Assembly (NCBI GenBank): GCA_947454235.1
Contig: CANGIY010000002.1
Location: 124,001 to 188,000 of the forward strand
Direction of reading: 5' to 3'
From: Chitinophagaceae bacterium
GTDB lineage: Bacteria; Bacteroidota; Bacteroidia; Chitinophagales; Chitinophagaceae
DNA length: 64,000 nucleotides
The translations under genes were made by a program, and so were the position numbers. Shown in pieces: positions 27,008-35,628 of this stretch. Under the pieces are notes generated by a model. The model saw only the letters and a program-made list of their open reading frames with translations, had not been told where the DNA came from and made no database searches. The number at the start of each line of letters is the position of its first letter. The first letter of the stretch is position 1.

Positions 27008-27508
27008 ATGATTACGTTAAAACCGGGCGATAAGGCTCCCATTTTTATACTTAAAGATCAAAACGGGAAAAAGGTAAGTTTAGAGAAGTTTTTAGGTAAA
27101 AAAGTAGCTCTTTACTTTTATCCAAAAGACAGTACATCAACATGTACGGTTCAGGCCTGCAACCTTCGGGATAACTTCGATTTGTTGAAGAAGAAAAAGA
27201 TTGTAATTCTTGGTATTAGTCCTGATGACACAGCCAGCCATAAAAAGTTTGAAACCAATCATGAATTGCCGTTCACTATATTATCTGATGTCGACCGAAC
27301 AGTGGTAAATGAATATGGAGTTTGGGGAGAAAAGTCGTTGTATGGCAACAAGTACATGGGCGTTCACCGTACCACTTTCCTCATCAATGAAGAAGGGGTA
27401 ATTGAGCACATCATCACAACTGTAAAAAGCAAGGAACATGCTGCTCAAATACTTAAAGTTTGGGGCATTGAAGACAAACCTAAAAAGGCAACTACAAAAG
27501 CCAAATAA
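27008..27508 (+). CDS. bcp: Thioredoxin-dependent peroxiredoxin (BCP/PrxQ type)
   Basis: 166 aa. LYFYPKDSTSTCTVQACNLR contains the peroxidatic Cys46 and, five residues on, the resolving Cys51, the hallmark of the two-Cys PrxQ subgroup. GVHRTTFLINEEGVIEHI matches the late conserved strand. It reduces hydrogen peroxide and organic peroxides using thioredoxin, in the cytoplasm. A Lys-rich tail (KKATTKAK) closes it. It starts 10 nt after the M23 gene, so it is probably the last gene of that unit. Confidence 0.95.
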   Translation: MITLKPGDKAPIFILKDQNGKKVSLEKFLGKKVALYFYPKDSTSTCTVQACNLRDNFDLLKKKKIVILGISPDDTASHKKFETNHELPFTILSDVDRTVVNEYGVWGEKSLYGNKYMGVHRTTFLINEEGVIEHIITTVKSKEHAAQILKVWGIEDKPKKATTKAK

Positions 27509-27575
27509 GGGCCAAAATTGTTTCGGTTCTGGTAAATGCGGGGGTAGGAGCGTTTCCCTATCCTGAAAAAGTTGT

Positions 27576-27583
27576 TATCTTTG
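27576..27583 (+). promoter_or_regulatory. -7 promoter element TATCTTTG
   Basis: Exact TAnnTTTG, 41 nt before the deoxynucleoside kinase ATG, indicating an independent transcript after bcp. Confidence 0.5.
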
Positions 27584-27624
27584 TCGTTTTCACGCTTTTG
27601 CTACTTTAATAACGTCTGAGGGTA

Positions 27625-28260
27625 ATGTCAAACAAGTCTTTTCCGAAACATATAGCTGTGGCCGGTAACATCGGGTCAGGGAAAACTACACTTACAGAAA
27701 AACTGGCTCGCCACTACAAATGGCGCCCACAGTATGAAGATGTAGACCACAACCCATACTTGGTTGACTTCTATGGCGATATGCACAGGTGGGCATTCAA
27801 CTTGCAGGTTTACTTCCTGAACAGCAGGATTAAGCACCTCATTGAAATCAGGAACGGAAACGAAACTACCATTCAAGATAGGACGATTTATGAAGATGCT
27901 TACATCTTTGCGCCTAACTTGTTTGATATGGGCTTGATGACTTTGAGGGATTTTGAAAATTATTCTTCTTTCTTCCAGAATCTGAAAGCGTTGATTCAAC
28001 CACCTGATTTGTTGATTTACCTCAAGGCATCTATTCCAACTTTGGTTGACCAGATTCAAAAACGTGGTCGCGAATACGAAGAAAACCTTCGCCTTGACTA
28101 TTTAAAAAGGTTGAACGAAAACTACAACAAGTGGATTTCTAATTACAACGATGGTCAGTTGTTGATTATCGACGTGAACACTTGCAACTTTGCGGAAAAG
28201 GATGAAGATTTCGCGGACGTAGTTCGTAGAATTGATGCGCAACTTTTTGGATTGTTCTAA
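27625..28260 (+). CDS. Deoxynucleoside kinase
   Basis: 211 aa. P-loop AVAGNIGSGKTTL (11-23), RWAFNLQVYFLNSRIKHL (the QxxxLxxR substrate segment), TIQDRTIYEDAYIFA (DRS-like motif that binds the 5' hydroxyl) and KRGREYE (LID arginines). This is the dCK/dGK/dAK family. It phosphorylates deoxyadenosine, deoxyguanosine or deoxycytidine for salvage; which one cannot be read. It has its own promoter and is 32 nt upstream of the DUF5686 gene. Confidence 0.92.
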   Translation: MSNKSFPKHIAVAGNIGSGKTTLTEKLARHYKWRPQYEDVDHNPYLVDFYGDMHRWAFNLQVYFLNSRIKHLIEIRNGNETTIQDRTIYEDAYIFAPNLFDMGLMTLRDFENYSSFFQNLKALIQPPDLLIYLKASIPTLVDQIQKRGREYEENLRLDYLKRLNENYNKWISNYNDGQLLIIDVNTCNFAEKDEDFADVVRRIDAQLFGLF

Positions 28261-28292
28261 TTCAATTTGCTACACCATTACTGCATTTTATC

Positions 28293-30851
28293 ATGAAAAT
28301 ACAAAAGCGTGTATTCGTATTATTTGTATTGGCAGCCTGGTTTGTAGCTAATATTTCTTTCGCCGGAATTCTAAAAGGAAAGGTCACCGATACAAAAGGT
28401 GAGCTGCTTTCATTTGCAACCATCTATGTTGAAGGCACTACAATAGGTACTAATGCAAATGCAGATGGTGTTTATGAGCTGTATGTTCCACAGGGATTGC
28501 ACACTGTAGTTTGTCAGTTCATAGGCTATGAAAAGGCAAAAATTAATGTAGATATTCCCGATAACAGCGTTAAGGTGCACGACTTTAAACTTGCTGCTCA
28601 GGGGCTGCAAATGAAGGAAGTAATCATCAACTCTAATGCAGAAGACCCTGCGTATGATATCATTAGAAAAGCCATTAAACGCAGAAAAGAACACCTTGCT
28701 GAAATTGAAACTTTCCAGTCTGATATTTACTTGAAAGGTAAGATTGCACTAAGGAAGATGCCTGAGTTGCTTAAAAAGCAACTTAAGTTCAACGTAAATG
28801 GCAATTCATCAGATGGGCAAGGGCTTTTGTACCTTGTTGAAGAAAATGCACGTTATTATAACAATGGTAAGAAAGAACGCTTAGTTATTGAAAGTGTTCA
28901 TGAAAGCGGCAACCCTAACGGTTTAGGTGCATCTCGTTTCCCTACGGTTATTTCTTTGTACCAGAACAACGTAAAAATTTCATCTGACGATAATTCAAGA
29001 GGTTATATTTCACCCATAGCCGATTTTGCACTGACAAACTACAAGTATAAGTTTTTAGGTCAGTTTATGGATGGCGATGAAATGGTTTATAAGGTAGAGG
29101 TAATTCCGCGCCGTACCATGGAGCCATGCTTCAAAGGGACTATTTATCTCCTTGAACGCGACTATTCAATACACAGTTGTTCGCTGGATTTAGATAAAAA
29201 TTCAGGCATGGATTTTATTGACACCTTCAAGCTGAACCAAATCTATGTACCATCGCCTAAAGGTATAAGGGTTATAAAAAGTCAGGTTATTTACTTTGCA
29301 ATCGGATTTGCAGGTATTGAAGCTACGGCCGATTTTGTGACTGTATACAACAATGCCCGGCCGAACGCGAAAATGCCTGATACTTTATTTGCAGATAAAA
29401 TTGTGAGCAGCTACGAAAAAGATGCCACAAAACGCGATTCAAGCTACTGGAAGGAAAAGCGACCTATTCCCTTGGTTGAAGAAGAGAAAAAAGACTACGT
29501 AGTAAAGGACAGCATATTCAAAAAGGTAAATGACCCTGCATATAAAGATTCAATCAGGAAAAAAGCCAATAAGTTATCATTGTCTAAAATACTGATATCG
29601 GGTATCAGTTACCGCACGAAGGAAAGCAAAACTGTACTGAATACCAATTCACTATTGCTTGGTATTTCAGAAGATAATGCACTTAATTACAATGTAGCAG
29701 AGGGCTTTAATTTCGCACCCAGACTAAATGTTTACCACCGCCTCGACTCCAACAGCGATTTGCATATTGAAGGTTCGGTGAGGTATGGTTTTGCCAATAC
29801 ACACCTCAATGCTATGGCAAAAATATACAAGGAAACCAACGACAGAAGTTGGAAGGGTAGGTATTTACTATACGGGATTGAAGGAGGCAAATATGTGTTT
29901 CAATTCAATTCAGAAAAGCCGGTAACTCAGTTATTTGATACTTATTCATCGCTGTTATATAGGCAGAATGACATTAGGCTATATGAAAAATGGTTGGCTG
30001 CTGCATTTGTTAGGCGCGATTATGCAAACGGGTTGAACTGGTTTATAAAAGCTTCATTTGAACACCGACTGCCTCTATATAACACTTCAGACTATAGTAT
30101 TTTCCCCAATAACTACGATGGTTGGAAGGACAACAATCCTGCAAATTTAGTTGCATTGACCGGCGGCTGGAATGAAAATAATGCAATGCTCATTCATGCT
30201 TCAATAGCTTATCAGCCGGGTTTTACTTACACAAAATACCCTGAATATATCAAACCTATCAGAGGTAAATTTCCCACCTTGCAATTTACTTACGACCAAG
30301 GTATACCCAATGTCTTTGACAGCAAGAGTGATTTTAGTAAATGGAAATTTAGTGTAAGTGACGAAACCGTGCATCTAAAACTTTGGGGTGATATTAGCTA
30401 CAATTTCTCTGTCGGTGGATTTATGAACAATAACTATGTGTCAATTCCCGACCTTAACCACCTTTACGGCAACCGCGGATTTGGATACGCTGCACCATAT
30501 CTCGAGAGCTTTCAATTCGCACCTTATTATTTGTTCAGCAACAAAGCATACTTTTACAAAGAGGCCCATATTGAATACCACATGAACGGATTGTTAAGTA
30601 ACAAAATACCTTTACTTAAACAGGCTCGTTGGTACTTGGTTTGGGGTGGTAATGCTTTTTATATAGATGAGGCGAATTATTACTCTGAAGCGTTTGTTGG
30701 ACTTGAAAACATCGGCTACAAAGCATTACGCGTGCTAAGGGTTGATTTTGTTCAGTCATGGGATTGCTTGAAGGGGCGCAATTCAGGGCTTCGTTTCCGC
30801 TTTGACCTTGGCAACGGGAGAGAAGTTAACAAGACCGGAAGCGACTGGTAA
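28293..30851 (+). CDS. Carboxypeptidase-regulatory-like/DUF5686 outer-membrane protein
   Basis: 852 aa. Signal peptide about 1-24. A CarboxypepD_reg-like beta-sandwich follows (about 25-105): GKVTDTKGELLSFATIYVEG and GLHTVVCQFIGYEKAKINVD. The rest matches the DUF5686 layout: LKEVIINSNAEDPAYDIIRK-type junction (here starting QMKEVIINSN), a periplasmic segment, and a C-terminal barrel rich in Tyr/Asn strands, ending LRFRFDLGNGREVNKTGSDW. Function of this widespread Bacteroidota family is unknown; the domain order resembles a TonB-receptor without plug. Last gene after the kinase. Confidence 0.85.
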   Translation: MKIQKRVFVLFVLAAWFVANISFAGILKGKVTDTKGELLSFATIYVEGTTIGTNANADGVYELYVPQGLHTVVCQFIGYEKAKINVDIPDNSVKVHDFKLAAQGLQMKEVIINSNAEDPAYDIIRKAIKRRKEHLAEIETFQSDIYLKGKIALRKMPELLKKQLKFNVNGNSSDGQGLLYLVEENARYYNNGKKERLVIESVHESGNPNGLGASRFPTVISLYQNNVKISSDDNSRGYISPIADFALTNYKYKFLGQFMDGDEMVYKVEVIPRRTMEPCFKGTIYLLERDYSIHSCSLDLDKNSGMDFIDTFKLNQIYVPSPKGIRVIKSQVIYFAIGFAGIEATADFVTVYNNARPNAKMPDTLFADKIVSSYEKDATKRDSSYWKEKRPIPLVEEEKKDYVVKDSIFKKVNDPAYKDSIRKKANKLSLSKILISGISYRTKESKTVLNTNSLLLGISEDNALNYNVAEGFNFAPRLNVYHRLDSNSDLHIEGSVRYGFANTHLNAMAKIYKETNDRSWKGRYLLYGIEGGKYVFQFNSEKPVTQLFDTYSSLLYRQNDIRLYEKWLAAAFVRRDYANGLNWFIKASFEHRLPLYNTSDYSIFPNNYDGWKDNNPANLVALTGGWNENNAMLIHASIAYQPGFTYTKYPEYIKPIRGKFPTLQFTYDQGIPNVFDSKSDFSKWKFSVSDETVHLKLWGDISYNFSVGGFMNNNYVSIPDLNHLYGNRGFGYAAPYLESFQFAPYYLFSNKAYFYKEAHIEYHMNGLLSNKIPLLKQARWYLVWGGNAFYIDEANYYSEAFVGLENIGYKALRVLRVDFVQSWDCLKGRNSGLRFRFDLGNGREVNKTGSDW

Positions 30852-30957
30852 GCCACCTTTCTAAAGCTTCTTTTGAGCAAATTTTACTTAAAATACATAC
30901 TAGGTATTGCTTTTTTGTCGTTTGTGTAATAACTTTATCTTTAAACCCGTATACTCT

Positions 30958-31503
30958 ATGAAATTCAAGAATATTCTGTGTTCAATTTCAGTTTCTACGT
31001 TAATCGTTTTTAGCCTTTTAGCCTGCCATAAAGACACAGGATTTACATTTGTTCCTAAGGTAGGCTGCATGGATCCTCTTGCTACTAATTATGATTCTAC
31101 TGCTAATCAGCGAGGTACTTGCCATTATGTAATGGACACATTAGCGGGCAGGTACGCAGTGGTCGATTCTTATTTTTACTTAAAACAAACGAGTGCTACT
31201 TCTTATGCTTCAGACACCTTAGTTTTTCATGATACATTAACTGTTACGGTAATTGCTTTTGATTCTATTGCGTTTGATACATTGAAAAGGTATCCATCGC
31301 CTTTTCCACATCACTATCAATTAAATCAAGCAAACGGAACTTTTTACGAAAACCGATCATACGGTTATGACTACTCAGAAGTAAATATCATTGATAGCGG
31401 TCAAATTTCAGGTAACAAATTGGTCTTTAAAACGCAGACCATTCGACCTTATTATTCTCCCGCCACAAGTTCACGACACTTAATTGGTTTCAAATTACCA
31501 TAA
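30958..31503 (+). CDS. Small lipoprotein with GCMD-ATNYDSTA motif (copy 1)
   Basis: 181 aa from ATG 30958; an upstream in-frame start at 30907 would put a Cys-rich non-signal stretch before a complete signal sequence. Lipobox FSLLACHKD makes Cys23 the lipidated residue. A Cys-bearing motif GCMDPLATNYDSTANQRGTC follows; it resembles the GC-DP-A-NY-P-A--DDGSC repeat common in secreted Bacteroidota proteins, with two Cys likely paired. The remainder is a beta-rich domain ending TSSRHLIGFKLP. Probably a surface or periplasmic lipoprotein of unknown function. Tandem duplicate of the next gene (32 nt apart). Confidence 0.75.
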   Translation: MKFKNILCSISVSTLIVFSLLACHKDTGFTFVPKVGCMDPLATNYDSTANQRGTCHYVMDTLAGRYAVVDSYFYLKQTSATSYASDTLVFHDTLTVTVIAFDSIAFDTLKRYPSPFPHHYQLNQANGTFYENRSYGYDYSEVNIIDSGQISGNKLVFKTQTIRPYYSPATSSRHLIGFKLP

Positions 31504-31535
31504 TTTATAAACACTAAAAGCTCTACTTAGACTCT

Positions 31536-32069
31536 ATGAAAATTCAAAACATCTTTTTTTCGCTTACTGCATCTTGTATTGCAGTATTATGTTTGTTCGC
31601 TTGTCATAAAGACACTAATACTACAACAGTTGTTAAGGTTGGCTGCATGGATGTACATGCTACAAACTATGATTCAACTGCCAACCAATCAGGTACTTGC
31701 CATTATGCAATTGAAGCTTTTACAGGAAAATATGCACTTGTAGATACTTTGTTCTTTTTGCGTCAAACCGGAGCAACGTCATATACTCCTGATACTTCTG
31801 TTACGTACGACACTATCGCAGTTTCGATGGCTTCGTATGATTCAATAATTTTTGACACGCTAATCAGAAATTACTCGCAATACCCCAATAGGTATAAGAT
31901 AGACTTAAATACAGGCTATTTCTCTTCTTCTTATTCTACCGACTATACGTATAGTACAGAAAGGGGGACGTTTTCTGGAAATCAACTTGATTATAAGACA
32001 ATTACTACTTGTACACCATCAAGCTACAGAAACACCAGTCGTCATATGGTGGGGGCTAAAATTAATTAG
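31536..32069 (+). CDS. Small lipoprotein with GCMD-ATNYDSTA motif (copy 2)
   Basis: 177 aa. Lipobox CLFACHKD, Cys23. The motif GCMDVHATNYDSTANQSGTC, the AFTGKYALVDTLFFLRQTGA stretch and the end TSRHMVGAKIN align along the whole length with copy 1. Identity is clear but not high, so the duplication is not recent. Same inferred location and unknown role. A terminator follows. Confidence 0.75.
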   Translation: MKIQNIFFSLTASCIAVLCLFACHKDTNTTTVVKVGCMDVHATNYDSTANQSGTCHYAIEAFTGKYALVDTLFFLRQTGATSYTPDTSVTYDTIAVSMASYDSIIFDTLIRNYSQYPNRYKIDLNTGYFSSSYSTDYTYSTERGTFSGNQLDYKTITTCTPSSYRNTSRHMVGAKIN

Positions 32070-32086
32070 CGAATTGGAATTAAATA

Positions 32087-32116
32087 AAACGGGAACGCTT
32101 TTTGGCATTCCCGTTT
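32087..32116. terminator. Bidirectional terminator between lipoprotein 2 and fabD
   Basis: AAACGGGAA (32087-32095) pairs with TTCCCGTTT (32108-32116); a few further inner pairs form across one mismatch. Convergent genes end on both sides. Confidence 0.75.
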
Positions 32117-32138
32117 AAAATATTGGTAGATATACCAA

Positions 32139-33020
32139 CTAACTGATACCGTCAGTTGTGGTTTCTTTAGCTATTTTCTTCACCAAACCTTGTAACACAT
32201 TACCCGGACCAACTTCTGTAAAGTGGCTTCCACCGTCTTCCACCATTTTCAATACCGACTGAGTCCAACGGACAGGAGCGGTAAGTTGATTGATGAGGTT
32301 TTGACGAATTTGTTCAGGATCAGTGTAAGGCATTGCATCAACGTTTTGATAAACAGGGCAAATTGGTGTTGCGAACTTAGTTTGCGCAATTACTTTTTGC
32401 AGTTCTTCTTTCGCAGGTTCCATTAATGGAGAGTGGAATGCACCACCCACCGGAAGCGGCAAAGCGCGTTTTGCACCTGCTGCTTTCATTGCTTCGCAAG
32501 CAATTCTTATACCTTCATTGCTACCTGAAATCACTAATTGGCCAGGGCAATTGAAGTTTGCGGCAACAACTATTTCGTTAGAAATAGACTGACATACCTC
32601 AACCACTTTAGCATCATCCAAACCAAGGATCGCAGCCATTGTTGATGGATTCATTTCGCAAGCACGTTGCATCGCAGCTGCACGACCGGCAACCAATTTC
32701 AAAGCATCCTCAAATGTGAGTGTTTTATTGGCAACTAGTGCTGAAAATTCACCCAATGAGTGTCCTGCCACCATTTCTGGCTTCAAGCCTTGTGTTGTTT
32801 CAAACAGCACCACAGAATGCAAGAAAACAGCAGGCTGTGTCACATTGGTTTGTTTCAAATCGGCCTCGGTGCCATTGAACATGATATCAGTGATTCTGAA
32901 ACCCAGAATTTCGTTGGCTTGTTCAAAATATTCTTTAGCAATCGGGTTCATTTCGTACAGGTTTTTACCCATTCCTGGAAATTGCGAGCCCTGACCGGGG
33001 AATACAAATGCATGTTTCAT
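32139..33020 (-). CDS. fabD: Malonyl-CoA:ACP transacylase
   Basis: 293 aa. FPGQGSQFPGMGK (7-19) forms the oxyanion region, AGHSLGEFSAL the nucleophile elbow with catalytic Ser88, and GGAFHSPLM carries the catalytic His. GPGNVLQGLVKKI near the C-terminus is conserved. It loads malonate from CoA onto acyl carrier protein for fatty-acid elongation in the cytoplasm. It stands alone here, away from other fab genes, 102 nt after marC on the same strand; a TACCTTCG box at 33040-33047 may be its promoter (one mismatch). Confidence 0.96.
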   Translation of the reverse strand: MKHAFVFPGQGSQFPGMGKNLYEMNPIAKEYFEQANEILGFRITDIMFNGTEADLKQTNVTQPAVFLHSVVLFETTQGLKPEMVAGHSLGEFSALVANKTLTFEDALKLVAGRAAAMQRACEMNPSTMAAILGLDDAKVVEVCQSISNEIVVAANFNCPGQLVISGSNEGIRIACEAMKAAGAKRALPLPVGGAFHSPLMEPAKEELQKVIAQTKFATPICPVYQNVDAMPYTDPEQIRQNLINQLTAPVRWTQSVLKMVEDGGSHFTEVGPGNVLQGLVKKIAKETTTDGIS

Positions 33021-33122
33021 TAATAGAACTATTTGGCTGCGAAGGTAGCAGCAAAACCATTAATAACTAAGTGCGAAATGATTGATATTTAAAACCTGTG
33101 GAAATCTCTACAGCAGTTTCGA

Positions 33123-33716
33123 CTATTTCATAATACCTATATTGCCCCTGAAGATTTTCACAGCAATAGCCACTAGAATTACCCCGAAAAATTTTCTGAT
33201 TACTAATACACCAGCCTGCCCAAGCATGCGCTCCAGGAAATTGACCGACTTCAATGTAACGAATACCACTACCAGATTGATGAAAATAGCAATCAGGATA
33301 TTATAGTATTCGTAGGCGGCTTTTAATGACATGACAGTCGTGAGTGTACCCGAACCAGCAATCAATGGAAATGCAACAGGTACCAGAGTACTTGCTTTTG
33401 CTTCGGCATCGGGCTTAAAGAATTCGAGGCCTAAAATCATTTCCAGTCCAAGAATAAAGATAACTATGGCACCGGCGATGGCAAACGATTTAATGTCGAG
33501 CCCCATGAACTTCAACATGTCTTCACCTACCAGAAAAAACAACAACATTAAAGCCCCTGAAACCGCAGTTGCAGTGAATGCATTGATATCTCCCATCTTC
33601 TTTTTGATGGAGATAATAACAGGCAAGGAGCCCAAAATATCGATAATGGCAAAAAGAGTGAACGTGACTGTCACAATTTCTGACACGTCCTGTTTTGATA
33701 ACACGAAACCTTTCAT
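33123..33716 (-). CDS. MarC family integral membrane protein
   Basis: 197 aa with six hydrophobic segments (about 12-34, 46-64, 72-90, 112-132, 140-160 and 175-192). VTFTLFAIIDILGSLPVIIS near the N-terminus, AFPLIAGSGTLTTVMSLKAA in the middle, and QAGVLVIRKFFGVILVAIAV toward the end are the conserved parts of the UPF0056/MarC family. Function is unresolved; despite the name it is not part of multiple-antibiotic resistance in tested bacteria. It is divergent from pepT (41 nt between starts). Confidence 0.9.
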   Translation of the reverse strand: MKGFVLSKQDVSEIVTVTFTLFAIIDILGSLPVIISIKKKMGDINAFTATAVSGALMLLFFLVGEDMLKFMGLDIKSFAIAGAIVIFILGLEMILGLEFFKPDAEAKASTLVPVAFPLIAGSGTLTTVMSLKAAYEYYNILIAIFINLVVVFVTLKSVNFLERMLGQAGVLVIRKFFGVILVAIAVKIFRGNIGIMK

Positions 33717-33733
33717 TGAACTACTAAGTTAGT

Positions 33734-33741
33734 TACATTTG
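33734..33741 (+). promoter_or_regulatory. -7 promoter element TACATTTG
   Basis: Exact TAnnTTTG, 16 nt before the pepT start, in the 41-nt divergent gap to marC. Confidence 0.55.
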
Positions 33742-33757
33742 TAGCATAAACAACAAT

Positions 33758-35008
33758 ATGGCAATAGATAATTATCAACATACCGCAGCAGAAAGATTCA
33801 TGAGGTATGTTCAGGTTGATACTCAAAGTGACCCGAATTCTGATTCTCAGCCTTCTACGATGAAGCAAAAAGACTTAAGTAAAATATTGGTTCTGGAGCT
33901 TCTTCAATTGGGTCTCAGTGATGCTGAACTGGATGAACATGGTTATGTGTACGCAACAATTCCGGCTACAACCACTAAAAATGTGCCTGTTTTGTGCTTT
34001 TGCGCCCACGTTGACACAGCACCTGATTGCAGTGGTAAAGACGTTAAGCCCATTTTGCATAAAAACTGGAATGGCTCAGATATTGTGTTACCTGATGACA
34101 ATTCAGTGGTTATAAGTACCAAAAACCACCCTTATTTATTGGAAAGAATCGGTGACGATATCATCACAGCTTCCGGGCTTACACTTTTGGGTGCCGATGA
34201 TAAAGCTGGTGTTGCTATTATCATGGATTTGGCGGCATACCTCATGAAGAATCCACAAATCAAGCATGGCAAAATACGCGTTCTATTTACACCTGATGAG
34301 GAAGTAGGTAGGGGAGTTGCTGCTATTAATATGGAAAAGCTCGGTGCTCAGTTTGGTTATACACTTGATGGTGGCGAACGCGGTATGCTTGAAGGTGAGT
34401 CGTTTTCGGCCGATGCTGCAATAGTGACATTTAATGGCGTGAGTGCACACCCTGGCTATGCTAAGGGTAAAATGGTAAGTGCCATTAAGGCGGCAAGTGC
34501 ATTTGTTGATATGTTACCTTCTAATGAATGGTGCCCTGAAGCAACAGAAGGATACCAAGGTTTTGTGCATCCGACTTCGTTTTCAGGTGTGTTAGAAAAA
34601 GCGACTGTTTCTTTCATTGTGCGCGATTTTGAAACAGCTAAACTGGCTGAACACGAAGAGCGATTGAAACAAATGGCGAAAAAAACAGAAGAAATGTTCC
34701 CAGGTGTGACGACTGAATTTGTTGTCAAGGAACAATACAGAAATATGAAAGAGATTCTTGACCAGTGCCCTGAAGTAATGAACTATGCCGAAAAAGCATA
34801 CGAGCGTTCAGGCATTGCAGCAACAAGAATGAACATAAGGGGCGGCACCGATGGTTCAAGGCTTTCGTTTATGGGCCTACCTTGCCCTAACATATTCACG
34901 GGGGAAATGGGTATCCATTCTAAACAAGAGTATGTGAGTGTGCAAGATATGGAAAAAGCTACAGAGATTTTGGTTCATCTCTCTCAAATATGGGAAGAGA
35001 ACGCTTAG
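33758..35008 (+). CDS. pepT: Peptidase T (tripeptide aminopeptidase, M20)
   Basis: 416 aa, the standard length. CFCAHVDTAPDCSGKDV supplies zinc-ligand His and catalytic Asp, LLGADDKAGVAIIMD the bridging Asp, and FTPDEEVGRGVAAINME the catalytic and metal Glu pair; FTGEMGIHSKQEYVSVQDME the last His. It releases N-terminal residues from tripeptides in the cytoplasm. The lid domain inserts at about 205-320. Own promoter and terminator; no operon partners. Confidence 0.95.
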   Translation: MAIDNYQHTAAERFMRYVQVDTQSDPNSDSQPSTMKQKDLSKILVLELLQLGLSDAELDEHGYVYATIPATTTKNVPVLCFCAHVDTAPDCSGKDVKPILHKNWNGSDIVLPDDNSVVISTKNHPYLLERIGDDIITASGLTLLGADDKAGVAIIMDLAAYLMKNPQIKHGKIRVLFTPDEEVGRGVAAINMEKLGAQFGYTLDGGERGMLEGESFSADAAIVTFNGVSAHPGYAKGKMVSAIKAASAFVDMLPSNEWCPEATEGYQGFVHPTSFSGVLEKATVSFIVRDFETAKLAEHEERLKQMAKKTEEMFPGVTTEFVVKEQYRNMKEILDQCPEVMNYAEKAYERSGIAATRMNIRGGTDGSRLSFMGLPCPNIFTGEMGIHSKQEYVSVQDMEKATEILVHLSQIWEENA

Positions 35009-35030
35009 TGCTGTTTTAAGTTATTCAAGT

Positions 35031-35062
35031 AAAGGCCATCACAAAAATGTGGTGGCTTTTTT
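35031..35062 (+). terminator. Intrinsic terminator of pepT
   Basis: AAAGGCCATCAC (35031-35042) pairs with GTGGTGGCTTT with one bulge and a G-T pair, followed by a T run. Confidence 0.75.
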
Positions 35063-35095
35063 ACGGGGTGGAATGAATTTGAAGGCAAACTGACC

Positions 35096-35503
35096 TTACT
35101 TCGTTTTTATAGTTGCCTCAAAGTCAATAATGGGCTGTTCCTTACCTCTCATCCAAGGGCGTTGAATATTGATGGTTAATTGAGTGGAGCTTTTCGCTTT
35201 AATAACCTTGAAGACCCATACATCTTTTCCGAAATTGCCAACCATCGGTTGCGCATTTTTTCCTTTTCCTGAAGTGGCTGAAATATGTTTGTGCGAAACC
35301 TGCCTTATAACTGTACTGTCAAACAACGGTTCTTCAAAACTGTATCCGCCATCACCCTTGTTGTTGAGTGTTAGCGTAAATTTTCCATTGTTTTTCATCT
35401 GAATCACCTTTCCATTATTAGCCGATGTAAGCTTCAGATTTTGGCTGTGAGCAAACGTGGCTGCAAATAAAAACGATGTCAGGATTATAAAATGCTTTAC
35501 CAT
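35096..35503 (-). CDS. Chagasin-like (I42 family) cysteine-protease inhibitor candidate, secreted
   Basis: 135 aa from ATG 35503; an upstream TTG at 35515 lies inside the -7 box. Signal peptide about 1-20 (MVKHFIILTSFLFAATFAHS). The mature ~115 residues show the three loop motifs of the chagasin/I42 inhibitor fold in order: GDGGYSFEEP near the BC loop (family NPTTG-Y/F), SGKGKNAQPMVG at the DE loop (Gly-rich), and QRPWMRGKEQP with the RPW triplet of the FG loop. The strand LTINIQRPW then IIDFEATIK closes the sandwich. Such proteins block papain-like proteases from the periplasm or surface. The BC loop lacks the exact NPTTG, so this is a motif-level call. Monocistronic, between pepT and the giant repeat gene. 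Confidence 0.6.
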   Translation of the reverse strand: MVKHFIILTSFLFAATFAHSQNLKLTSANNGKVIQMKNNGKFTLTLNNKGDGGYSFEEPLFDSTVIRQVSHKHISATSGKGKNAQPMVGNFGKDVWVFKVIKAKSSTQLTINIQRPWMRGKEQPIIDFEATIKTK

Positions 35504-35512
35504 ATCTTGAAT

Positions 35513-35520
35513 CAAATATA
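35513..35520 (-). promoter_or_regulatory. -7 promoter element TATATTTG
   Basis: Exact TAnnTTTG on the minus strand, 9 nt before the chosen ATG of the chagasin-like gene. Confidence 0.45.
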
Positions 35521-35573
35521 CTGAGAAAGTAAGAAGGTTCTTGCGAATTTTGAAGTGAACCCCACTAATCTAA

Positions 35574-35607
35574 AAAATGGAGGCTGCCCGAAAGCAGCCT
35601 CCATTTT
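35574..35607. terminator. Strong intrinsic terminator of the giant repeat gene
   Basis: A perfect 14-bp stem (35574-35587 with 35594-35607), loop CCGAAA, with A/T runs at both ends. It ends the leftward 6.7-kb gene. Confidence 0.88.
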
Positions 35608-35628
35608 GGTTTGTTTTTTTGAACTGAA

